Source: Gammaproteobacteria bacterium (GTDB lineage Bacteria > Pseudomonadota > Gammaproteobacteria > GRL18). Taken from it: a stretch of 8,907 nucleotides of DNA. The notes beneath the pieces were generated by a model. That model made no database searches, was not told the DNA's origin, and saw nothing but the letters and a program-made list of their open reading frames with translations. The DNA is taken from the NCBI GenBank assembly GCA_024511395.1, contig JANELJ010000068.1, positions 1 through 8,907 of the forward strand, in the 5' to 3' direction. The translations under genes and the position numbers were made by a program. Position 1 is the stretch's first letter; each line of letters opens with the position of its first letter. Below are positions 1 through 5,538 of this stretch, in pieces.

Positions 1-309
1 TTAAAAAATGCCCGGGGCATGAAACAGACCTGGCAGAAAACCCGGAAGGTGTTACATCGATGGGTACACATTATTGCTCTGGGGTATATTATACCTCAAT
101 TGCGGGCTATTAAATGTCCGGCCCCGGTATTGCGCTTAATTGATAATACGCCCTGGCGAAAGAATACACCCATTACTGCCGGAAGAATACGAATGGGACT
201 GATAAGGTATTTTTCGCAGGTTAGGGTCAGGGACTGGTGGGATGGTAAGTCCCAAAAATTCCACCCGCCGGATACGGATATTTTAAGGCGATTTGAAGAT
301 TTGTTATAA
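1..309 (+). CDS. C-terminal part of a putative transposase (5' end outside window)
   Basis: The frame is open from base 1 (L-K-N-A-R-G before the first Met at 19) and ends at TAA 307-309, so this is the last 102 residues of a longer protein cut by the window edge. There is no SD before the Met at 19, so an internal start there is unlikely. The visible part is basic and rich in Arg and Trp: a hydrophobic helix around VHIIALGYIIPQL, then a PWRKNTPITAGRIRMGLIR stretch and a Trp-Trp/Lys-rich tail ending FEDLL. The order (hydrophobic helix, PWR...TPxTAGRxRxGL, basic tail) reminds me of the C-termini of some DDE transposases, but I cannot assign an IS family. The main support is positional: the ORF's 3' end lies inside a sequence that recurs in inverted orientation at 8789-8907, as expected for a multi-copy IS. 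An unrelated multi-copy gene cannot be excluded. Confidence 0.55.
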   Translation, partial: LKNARGMKQTWQKTRKVLHRWVHIIALGYIIPQLRAIKCPAPVLRLIDNTPWRKNTPITAGRIRMGLIRYFSQVRVRDWWDGKSQKFHPPDTDILRRFEDLL

Positions 310-405
310 AAACAATCTCAAAACAGCTGGTTATAAACAAATTGTTAAAGAACGTATGAGCGAAACAGGACTCTCAAGGGTGAGCTGTCGCTCTAAACTT
401 TAGTT
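287..405 (+). repeat. Left arm of long inverted repeat (IS 3' end, copy 1)
   Basis: Bases 287-405 match the reverse complement of 8789-8907 at 117 of 119 positions, with mismatches only at 317 (C versus T) and 328 (T versus C). Similarity weakly continues to about 410 with a one-base gap (TTTAATA versus TTAATA). The arm contains the last codons of the transposase-like ORF, its stop codon, a non-coding tail of about 95 bp, and a terminal near-palindrome (CTAAACTTTAG). The inner limit at 405 marks the probable IS end; the nosC1 start codon is only 23 bp further on. The outer limit is set by the window edge of the other arm, so the repeat probably continues outward. Confidence 0.95.
358..393 (+). 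other. Imperfect hairpin in the IS end (left copy)
   Basis: GAGCG at 358-362 pairs with CGCTC at 389-393. CAG/CTG follows inside after a two-base bulge, and the apex is a perfect CTCA-AGGG-TGAG hairpin (373-384). The structure lies in the non-coding tail of the IS between the transposase-like stop and the element end. It is conserved without change in the inverted copy at 8801-8836. It may be a transcription terminator or barrier, or a structured transposase-recognition end. No long T-tract follows, so a classical Rho-independent terminator is not obvious. Confidence 0.5.
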
Positions 406-424
406 TAATAGAATTAACAGGAAA
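404..424 (+). promoter_or_regulatory. Possible junction -10 (TTTAAT) and ribosome binding site of nosC1
   Basis: TTTAAT at 404-409 matches the -10 consensus at 5 of 6 positions and straddles the inner end of the repeat at 405. No good -35 is seen 16-18 bp upstream, so this is a weak promoter call. AGGAAA at 419-424, four bases before the ATG at 429, is a convincing SD. No FNR-type box lies in the short space between the IS end and nosC1, so transcription of nosC1 probably starts in, or reads through, the IS. Confidence 0.3.
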
Positions 425-428
425 TATT

Positions 429-761
429 ATGAAAAAATTATCTAAAATTGCTGTAGCTGCTGCTTTATGTGCAGGTGGTATTGGTTTTGCTTCCAGTGTA
501 ATGGCTCTGGATGGTCAGGCATTATACCTGGACGCGACTAAAGGCGGTTGTTCTGCCTGTCATGGTAAGGATGGTAAAACACCTATTATGCCAGCTTATC
601 CTAAACTGGCTGGAAACAATGCAGTATATCTGTATAACCAGATTAAGGATATTCAGTCCGGTAAGCGTAATAACGGTATGACGGCAGCCATGAAGGGTAT
701 TACTCACATGACTACCGATGAAGAAAAGAAAGCAATTGCTGAATGGCTCGCTACCCAGTAA
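429..761 (+). CDS. nosC1: Small monohaem c-type cytochrome of the nos cluster (NosC1-like)
   Basis: This 110-residue protein is predicted to be a periplasmic electron carrier. It has a Sec signal peptide at residues 1-26 (MKKLSK, a hydrophobic stretch, cleavage after SVMA) and one haem-binding motif, CSACH, at 41-45. A class I cytochrome fold fits: PKLAG at 58-62, the helix AVYLYNQIKDIQSGKR, and Met84 or Met88 in NNGMTAAM as the axial ligand. In clade II nos clusters, small cytochromes of this type (NosC1) are thought to pass electrons from the NosGH quinol-oxidation module towards NosZ. The start is supported by AGGAAA four bases upstream and by the signal peptide. The IS-like repeat ends just upstream, so its native promoter may be lost. 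Its SGKRNNGM segment resembles the DGKRRNANPDM of NosC2, pointing to shared ancestry. The fold is certain; the nosC1 name rests on context. Confidence 0.85.
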   Translation: MKKLSKIAVAAALCAGGIGFASSVMALDGQALYLDATKGGCSACHGKDGKTPIMPAYPKLAGNNAVYLYNQIKDIQSGKRNNGMTAAMKGITHMTTDEEKKAIAEWLATQ

Positions 762-775
762 CACCTTGAGTCCAT

Positions 776-826
776 ATCAGGAATAGCGGCAATAATTACC
801 CTGTAAAAATTGTGTCTATTCCTGAT
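776..826 (+). other. Long-loop hairpin downstream of nosC1, possible terminator or attenuator
   Basis: ATCAGGAATAG (776-786) and CTATTCCTGAT (816-826) form a perfect 11-bp dyad with a 29-nt loop. Inside the loop, CAAT and ATTG can extend the pairing. The bases after the 3' arm (TGATTTTCTTGG) are moderately T-rich. It lies 15 bp after the nosC1 stop and 27 bp before the FNR-type box, so it could end nosC1 transcripts and insulate the nosC2 promoter. The long loop makes it weaker than a textbook terminator. Confidence 0.5.
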
Positions 827-852
827 TGATTTTCTTGGTTATTTGTATTGTT

Positions 853-866
853 TTGATGTTTATCAA
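853..866 (+). promoter_or_regulatory. Perfect FNR/DNR-type binding site upstream of nosC2
   Basis: TTGAT-GTTT-ATCAA matches the symmetric FNR consensus TTGAT-N4-ATCAA at all ten specified bases. The dyad centre falls between 859 and 860. With a TSS at about 901, predicted from the -10 at 889-894, the centre is at -41.5, the classic class II activator position. Crp/Fnr-family regulators of denitrification (FNR, ANR, DNR, NNR) use this type of box to sense low oxygen or NO. Which of them acts here cannot be told from the site alone. Confidence 0.85.
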
Positions 867-888
867 GGCCAACTAATATTTGGTATGG

Positions 889-894
889 CATTAT
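889..894 (+). promoter_or_regulatory. -10 element of the nosC2 promoter
   Basis: CATTAT matches TATAAT at 4 of 6 positions and lies 22 bp downstream of the FNR-type box, the spacing of a class II FNR-dependent promoter. No good -35 is present, as expected when the activator overlaps that position. The predicted transcript starts near 901, giving a leader of about 48 nt with AAGGGAG (932-938) as ribosome binding site. Confidence 0.6.
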
Positions 895-948
895 GACTAA
901 ATTTTGGTTCCAAGTGTTAGTTTAATATTTTAAGGGAGTTTACCTGAA

Positions 949-1689
949 ATGAAATTAAAATCAGCAATTAGTATGCTGGCCCTAACGTCAGCATTAGCTG
1001 TGGGCAGTTTTGCGCTGGCATCAGAGCAGTCCGATGATCATGCAAAGAAATTGGGCTGGAATAAAGGCGGCGGTGAGCAGGATGCTGCTTTGCACCTGAC
1101 ACCAGACCTGGAAAACGGTCTGGATGTCTATGAAGTCTGTTCTGCCTGTCACCTGCCTGAAGGCTGGGGTACCAAAGACGGTACATTCCCTCAGTTAGCC
1201 GGTCAGCATCGTAAGGTACTGATTAAGCAGTTAGCTGATATCCGGGCATTAAATCGTGATAACCCAACTATGTATCCATTTGCTTTACCTGAGTCTATTG
1301 GAGATGAGCAGGCTATTGCCGATGTAACCGCCTATATTCAGAAGCTGAAGATGAATCCGGATAATGGTAAAGGTCCTGCAACGGCTGATCTGGAAAAAGG
1401 TAAACAATTATTCCATGATAACTGTGTAAAATGTCACGGTGAAAATGGTGAAGGGGACGAAGACAAATATTATCCCAAGATCCAGGGACAACATTACAAA
1501 TATATGCTGAGACAGTTTGAATGGATTCGTGACGGTAAGCGTCGTAATGCTAATCCTGATATGGTTGAGCAGATCAAGAACTTTACTGATGAAGATATGG
1601 TTGATGTAATCAGCTATGTCTCCAGCATTCCAGTTCCCAAAGAAAATCTGGCACCTTCTAAAGACTGGAGAAATCCAGACTTTGACTAA
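949..1689 (+). CDS. nosC2: Dihaem c-type cytochrome of the nos cluster (NosC2-like)
   Basis: This 246-residue periplasmic cytochrome has a Sec signal peptide at 1-24 (cleavage after FALA) and two class I cytochrome domains. Domain 1 (about 55-135) has CSACH at 64-68, PQLAGQH at 81-87 and probable axial Met108. Domain 2 (about 145-230) has CVKCH at 159-163, PKIQGQH at 176-182 and probable axial Met205 in NANPDM. The paired xxxGQH motifs and matching helices show an internal duplication typical of the cytochrome c4/c553 superfamily. In clade II nos systems the dihaem NosC2 is thought to relay electrons to NosZ. AAGGGAG lies 10 bp before the start codon. Expression is probably anaerobically induced through the FNR-type box at 853-866. 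A strong terminator follows at 1751-1784, so nosC2 seems to be transcribed separately from nosB. The protein class is secure; the nosC2 name is from context. Confidence 0.87.
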   Translation: MKLKSAISMLALTSALAVGSFALASEQSDDHAKKLGWNKGGGEQDAALHLTPDLENGLDVYEVCSACHLPEGWGTKDGTFPQLAGQHRKVLIKQLADIRALNRDNPTMYPFALPESIGDEQAIADVTAYIQKLKMNPDNGKGPATADLEKGKQLFHDNCVKCHGENGEGDEDKYYPKIQGQHYKYMLRQFEWIRDGKRRNANPDMVEQIKNFTDEDMVDVISYVSSIPVPKENLAPSKDWRNPDFD

Positions 1690-1700
1690 AGTTTAAAATG

Positions 1701-1728
1701 GCTTAATAACCTTTCCAGGGTTTTAAGC
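1701..1728 (+). other. Hairpin just after nosC2
   Basis: GCTTAATAACC (1701-1711) pairs with GGTTTTAAGC (1719-1728) through a stem with a single-base bulge and a 7-nt loop. It lies 11 bp after the nosC2 stop and 22 bp before the stronger terminator. It has no T-tract and may protect the 3' end of the mRNA. Confidence 0.4.
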
Positions 1729-1750
1729 TGTCTAAAAAGCTTTAATATCT

Positions 1751-1784
1751 AGCCCTTATATTCTCGTGGATATAAGGGCTTTTT
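1751..1784 (+). terminator. Rho-independent terminator after nosC2
   Basis: AGCCCTTATAT (1751-1761) and ATATAAGGGCT (1770-1780) form a perfect 11-bp stem around an 8-nt loop, followed at once by a T-run (1780-1784). This is a textbook intrinsic terminator on the + strand. It separates the cytochrome unit from nosB and implies that nosB has its own promoter. Confidence 0.9.
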
Positions 1785-1812
1785 GGGTAAAACTGAAATT
1801 TTATTATAAAAA

Positions 1813-1830
1813 TATCGGATAATACCGATA
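1813..1830. promoter_or_regulatory. TATCGG-N6-CCGATA dyad upstream of nosB, possible operator
   Basis: A perfect 6-bp inverted repeat with a 6-bp AT-rich spacer lies 87 bp before the nosB start, next to an AT-rich tract (1797-1812). The size and symmetry fit a dimeric regulator's operator, but the sequence does not match FNR, NsrR or other motifs I can name. TTGCCA (1838-1843) and TATTAG (1862-1867), 18 bp apart, could be the -35 and -10 of the nosB promoter, which would place the dyad just upstream of the -35. Confidence 0.3.
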
Positions 1831-1862
1831 ATATGTTTTGCCAACAGTTTACTTAGACGTGT

Positions 1863-1894
1863 ATTAGCATGTACCTGGGGTAGGCACTGCTAAT
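1863..1894 (+). promoter_or_regulatory. Structured leader element before nosB
   Basis: ATTAGCA (1863-1869) and TGCTAAT (1888-1894) form a perfect 7-bp dyad, and TACC/GGTA (1872-1875 with 1879-1882) can pair inside it. The element ends 8 bp before the SD (AAAGGA, 1902-1907), so it could affect nosB translation or bind a regulator. It overlaps the candidate -10 at 1862-1867, so only one of the two readings is likely right. Confidence 0.3.
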
Positions 1895-1916
1895 GTAACA
1901 TAAAGGATCATCTCCA

Positions 1917-3104
1917 ATGAATGATGCAAAACGTTCAACCATTATTGCCTCTTTATCAGTTGCCTCTGTGCTATTGATGATTGCCATTTATTTCGTGCCA
2001 ATCTGGTGGGTGGCATTAACTGCGCCTAACTATCCGGAAGCTACATTCCCTGATGGTGTTCGAATTAATTTCCATATGAATGGTGTTTTTAACGGCTGTT
2101 CCCTAGTGGTTAAAGACGAAATCGAAGAAAAAGAAGCACTGGACTGTGTGCATGAGATGGATACGATTAACCATTATGTCGGTATGTATCCTATTGCTGC
2201 AGGTGGTCCTATTGAACGCGGTTTTTCTCCGTTTTTAACTACCTTGCTGATTATTATGGTTATTGGCTTTGCCATTTCTAATCCCAAAAAACGTCGGCTC
2301 TTTCTTATTGTCTCCTTTACGGGTAATGCCGTCTGGATGACCATGACAACTTATATGCCGGGGGGGATAAAATATGAGAATGAGGGCTATCTTTATGCCT
2401 TGATGAATCAGCTGGATCAGGATGCTAATGATAAGACTCTGGGAGAAGATGTTAAGCTTGCAGATACTTCAAAGGCATTAAAGCAGCTTAAAGCATCTCT
2501 GGCAGGAAAAGAATACCAGGAAGATGCTGCAGATAATCAGGCTGCTAAATCTGCAGAAAAAGCCGCTCCAATGGATGAAAAGACCCGTCTGATCCGTGAG
2601 CTTAAAAATACCTATGAAAATGATCTCAGTAACGGTCGGGTTTCTGAACCCTGGAAAGGTAATGCTTACCAGTTAATGGCCTGGCATTACGGCAAGGTCC
2701 TGGGACGTTATTTTAATAACCAGGATGAGATTCGTCCCATGGTTAAAAATCTTAGACTGGCCACTAATGTCGTCTATATGGGCTTAATAGGTGCTATGCT
2801 GCTATTAATTGTTGTTGGAACCCGACCAGTAAATAATATTATTTACTGGTTAATGATTCTGGTCCCCATGGCCCTACCAGTCTTTTTTGTTATTGATTAT
2901 TCGGCCTGGCTCTGGTGGTATGGTCATACCCTGAACTCTATGGGGGCTTTTGCTGTCAAACCCTTTATGCCGACTGTTTTTGGTGAAGGTAAGGTTGCGC
3001 AATTTGCCACTTTCTCCTATCCAAGCATTGGTTTCGGCTTAATGATGCTCAATTCAATATTACTGGCAGCCATTGCTTTAATGCGTCGTAAAGAATCTTT
3101 ATAA
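1917..3104 (+). CDS. nosB: NosB-like multi-pass membrane protein of the nos cluster
   Basis: This 395-residue integral membrane protein has about six hydrophobic segments: roughly 10-34, 103-120, 126-145, 283-301, 306-330 and 367-388. A periplasmic loop after the first segment holds the motif INHYVGMYPI (84-93), which I associate with NosB-type proteins of clade II nos clusters. Two cysteines in this loop, Cys61 (NGCSLV) and Cys77 (LDCVHEM), could form a disulfide or bind metal. A charged, mostly helical stretch of about 100 residues (160-260), rich in Asp, Lys and Ala, separates the third and fourth segments. NosB has no established biochemical role; it is usually encoded next to nosZ. AAAGGA nine bases before the ATG supports the start. 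A terminator upstream and a 14-bp hairpin downstream suggest a separate or partly separate transcript. Naming is by motif and neighbours. Confidence 0.7.
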   Translation: MNDAKRSTIIASLSVASVLLMIAIYFVPIWWVALTAPNYPEATFPDGVRINFHMNGVFNGCSLVVKDEIEEKEALDCVHEMDTINHYVGMYPIAAGGPIERGFSPFLTTLLIIMVIGFAISNPKKRRLFLIVSFTGNAVWMTMTTYMPGGIKYENEGYLYALMNQLDQDANDKTLGEDVKLADTSKALKQLKASLAGKEYQEDAADNQAAKSAEKAAPMDEKTRLIRELKNTYENDLSNGRVSEPWKGNAYQLMAWHYGKVLGRYFNNQDEIRPMVKNLRLATNVVYMGLIGAMLLLIVVGTRPVNNIIYWLMILVPMALPVFFVIDYSAWLWWYGHTLNSMGAFAVKPFMPTVFGEGKVAQFATFSYPSIGFGLMMLNSILLAAIALMRRKESL

Positions 3105-3122
3105 TGGCTCTTTAGCAAAATG

Positions 3123-3160
3123 TAATAGTCCTGAACTTTATTATTTGTTCAGGACTATTA
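3123..3160. other. 14-bp perfect hairpin between nosB and nosD
   Basis: TAATAGTCCTGAAC (3123-3136) pairs perfectly with GTTCAGGACTATTA (3147-3160) around a 10-nt loop. No T-run follows on the + strand. Read on the - strand, the stem is followed by CATTTTGCT. It may stop or slow transcription between nosB and nosD or stabilise the nosB 3' end. It is more stable than most operator dyads, so an RNA role is more likely. Confidence 0.6.
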
Positions 3161-3245
3161 ATAAGCTCATGGCTGTTAATAGTTCATGACTGCTTGCTCA
3201 AGGGCTGTAAAGCTACATAACATTTTATATAAGATTTATTAAACG

Positions 3246-4619
3246 ATGATGTATCGCGTTCTCTTTATTTCACTATTTCTTTTTTCTTCAGCAATTTTTG
3301 CATCACTGCCTGCGGATAAAGGAAATCAGGCCAACGGCTCATACCCTCCCTTACAACCTCTTGTCGATAAATTAAAAGAAGGCGATGTCCTGGTTATCCC
3401 GCCGGGCACTTATGCGGGGCCTGTTACTGTTAACGAGCCAGTCACTCTGGATGGTCAGGGCAAAGTAACGATTGACTCCGGTGGCAAAGGTTCGGTTATC
3501 TATCTCAGGACAGACGGAGCGGTTATTAAAAACCTTCATTTGACTAATTCCGGTGCTCATCACAATGACCTTGACTCCGGTGTTCAGGTGCGGGGTGATT
3601 TTAATGTGATTAAAGACAATATCATTGATAACTGCCTTTTTGGTATTGATTTACAGAAAGCCAAAAATAACGTGGTTAAACGCAACACCATTTCTTCAAA
3701 AGATGAAGAACTGGGTATGAGAGGGGATTCGATTCGACTCTGGTACAGTTTTGATAACAAGATTACTTATAACGTAATGAATGATGTGCGTGATATGGTG
3801 GTCTGGTATTCCAGGAATAATATTATTCATCATAATATCAGCCATCGAGGTCGTTATGCCCTGCATTTTATGTATTCACAGTATAATGATGTGCAATACA
3901 ATGAATATTATAATAATTCTGTCGGCATATTTTTAATGTACAGTGATGGTGTGGTGATAAAAAACAATATTGTTTCCCATGCAACCGGCCCTTCAGGTGT
4001 GGGTATTGGCTTTAAGGAAACCTCGGACATTAAAGTTGAAAACAACCAGATTCTGTTCAGTTCTACCGGCCTGTCTATTGATGTGTCACCGTATCAGCCA
4101 GATACGACCAACTATTTCACTAATAATCTGATTGCCTTTAACGGTATTGGGATCCGCTTTCTGGCAGACTGGAAAGATAATATTTTTAAACACAATTATT
4201 TTAAAGCCAATATAACGCAGGTTATTGTTTCGGGTGGTAAAACGGCCAATAGAAACGAATGGGATGGTAATTACTGGGATGATTATGAAGGCTTTGATGA
4301 AGATAAAAATGGTATTGGTGATACGCCGCACGAAATTTATGCCTATTCTGACAAGCTTTGGCAGGATGTAGAAGGGGCGCAGTTTTATAAAGGCTCTGCG
4401 GTTCTTGAGTTAATTGATTTTCTGGAAAAACTGGCACCCTTTAGCGAACCGGATCTAATTCTCAGAGATACCAGAGCCATAATGAATGTCAGCGCACTGG
4501 ATGCGGAAGAAAAAGAGGCTGAAGATAAAATCAGTCAGGATGAAGAAGATAACCAGAATAGTAATGAAACCGAGCTCGAAAAACGTTTGAAAGGGTACTT
4601 ACATGACTCAAGCTACTAA
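3246..4619 (+). CDS. nosD: NosD, periplasmic copper-centre assembly protein of nitrous oxide reductase
   Basis: This 457-residue protein has a Sec signal peptide (1-19, cleavage after AIFA) and a right-handed beta-helix of repeated NN-x-I/V-x-x-N turns over about 60-330 (CASH/NosD repeats). It ends with the NosD signature: NEWDGNYWDDYEGFD (337-351), NGIGDTP (355-361) and YSDKLW (367-372). NosD acts with the NosFY ABC transporter in assembling the copper-sulphide CuZ centre of NosZ. The C-terminal tail (about 418-447) is strongly acidic (Glu, Asp, Asn) and looks disordered; I do not recall it as a general NosD feature. There is no clear SD before ATG 3246 (a second ATG follows at 3249), so initiation may be weak or use another signal. 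Its last 17 nt overlap nosG, implying translational coupling. Confidence 0.95.
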   Translation: MMYRVLFISLFLFSSAIFASLPADKGNQANGSYPPLQPLVDKLKEGDVLVIPPGTYAGPVTVNEPVTLDGQGKVTIDSGGKGSVIYLRTDGAVIKNLHLTNSGAHHNDLDSGVQVRGDFNVIKDNIIDNCLFGIDLQKAKNNVVKRNTISSKDEELGMRGDSIRLWYSFDNKITYNVMNDVRDMVVWYSRNNIIHHNISHRGRYALHFMYSQYNDVQYNEYYNNSVGIFLMYSDGVVIKNNIVSHATGPSGVGIGFKETSDIKVENNQILFSSTGLSIDVSPYQPDTTNYFTNNLIAFNGIGIRFLADWKDNIFKHNYFKANITQVIVSGGKTANRNEWDGNYWDDYEGFDEDKNGIGDTPHEIYAYSDKLWQDVEGAQFYKGSAVLELIDFLEKLAPFSEPDLILRDTRAIMNVSALDAEEKEAEDKISQDEEDNQNSNETELEKRLKGYLHDSSY

Positions 4620-5538
4620 TGCTAAGGCGCAAAAAGATAAGCCAGAAAAAAACACAACGAGCAAGAAACCGTCAAAAAAGAAAACCATTAATCGCGGACC
4701 GGGCAGACGTGCCCAGGAAGCTAGGCGCCAGTTTTTGCGTTCTGTGGCTTTAACCGTCGGTGTAACCAGTATATCCCTAGTCGGCTTTATTCCACTTAAA
4801 GGCCATGCCGATACCCGTCTGAAAATGCGACCGCCGGGGGCATTGGCAGAAAAAGACTATCTGGCCTCCTGTATCAAATGCGGCCAATGCGTACAGGTTT
4901 GTCCTGTTAATGCCATTAAGCTGGATGATATGGATACCGGATTCGGTCTGGGAACGGCTTATATTGATGCCCGTGAACAGGCCTGCGATTTTTCCTGTGA
5001 CGGTCTGCAATGTGTACTGGCCTGTCCTACCGGTTCCCTGACTCACGTTCTGGATTATCCCAAGGATACCCGCATGGGGTTTGCTAAACTGGATAAGCCG
5101 AAAATCTGTCTTGCCGTGGCGGGTAAAGGTTTTAAGGGAATAGTGCGGGGACTTGATTATGACGGGGTTCTGCGTTATGAAGAAATTGACCGCTGGAATC
5201 CAATACCACTTAAGGATCATCCTTATGATGTGGAAATCTGTGATCTGTGTGTACAGGCCTGTCCTATTGAGCAGCGCTATAACCAGTGTCAGGAAGGTAA
5301 TTATCCTTCCGGTGATAAAAACCAGTGTCCTCCCAAGCGAGCCATTGCTCTGGAATTAATTGAAGAAAAAAATGGTGTCAGGCATATGAAGCCGGTAGTC
5401 TATGATGGCTGTGTCGGCTGCGGGGTGTGTGAAATGATCTGCCCGACAGAACAGGCGGCCATTGTCATTGATTGCAATGAAGTAACTAAAATGCCTCTGA
5501 GTCCTGAATACATTAAGAAAAGCGAGGGACACTCATGA
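4603..5538 (+). CDS. nosG: NosG, Tat-exported ferredoxin-type protein (NapG/MauM family)
   Basis: This 311-residue periplasmic iron-sulphur protein has a twin-arginine signal (ARRQFLRSVAL, 40-50, then a hydrophobic stretch to about 63) and Cys groups for four [4Fe-4S] clusters. These are CIKCGQCVQVCP (90-101), Cys128/132/137/141 ending in CP, CDLCVQACP (213-221, with more Cys at 229 and 242), and CVGCGVCEMICP (270-281). NapG-type proteins pair with a NapH-type membrane partner, here NosH, to take electrons from quinol; in Wolinella-type nos clusters NosGH is proposed to feed NosC1/C2. The region before the twin arginines is unusually long and Lys/Arg-rich (residues 8-45). The start is fixed by AAGGG 7 bp upstream, and no other Met precedes the Tat motif. 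It overlaps nosD by 17 nt and nosH by 4 nt. Confidence 0.92.
   Translation: MTQATNAKAQKDKPEKNTTSKKPSKKKTINRGPGRRAQEARRQFLRSVALTVGVTSISLVGFIPLKGHADTRLKMRPPGALAEKDYLASCIKCGQCVQVCPVNAIKLDDMDTGFGLGTAYIDAREQACDFSCDGLQCVLACPTGSLTHVLDYPKDTRMGFAKLDKPKICLAVAGKGFKGIVRGLDYDGVLRYEEIDRWNPIPLKDHPYDVEICDLCVQACPIEQRYNQCQEGNYPSGDKNQCPPKRAIALELIEEKNGVRHMKPVVYDGCVGCGVCEMICPTEQAAIVIDCNEVTKMPLSPEYIKKSEGHS

Noticed and set aside
1..309. Possible C-terminus of NosR or another nos gene upstream
   Set aside because: No CX3CP or ferredoxin motifs and no membrane-helix pattern; its 3' end is part of the inverted repeat, which fits a mobile element better.
304..346. Short direct repeat TTATAAAAACAA / TTATAAACAA and the AACAAATTGTT palindrome in the IS tail
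   Set aside because: Present, but low-complexity AT sequence; it may be part of the IS end and does not merit a separate call.
522..764. Antisense open frame over nosC1
   Set aside because: It is a shadow of a clear cytochrome gene, with no ribosome binding site or recognisable protein features.
822..836. Second FNR half-site (TTGAT within CCTGATTGATTTTC)
   Set aside because: The opposite half is absent (TTGGT instead of ATCAA), and the spacing to any promoter element is unconvincing.
3194..3233. Candidate sigma70 promoter before nosD (TTGCTC, TATAAG)
   Set aside because: The better -10 (TATAAG, 3228-3233) pairs only with a poor -35 and would leave a leader of only a few bases before ATG 3246; spacing from TTGCTC is too long. 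Not strong enough to annotate.
4777..5220. 147-codon open frame on the - strand
   Set aside because: It lies fully inside nosG, whose four Fe-S Cys motifs prove the + frame. It has no SD, domain or start support.
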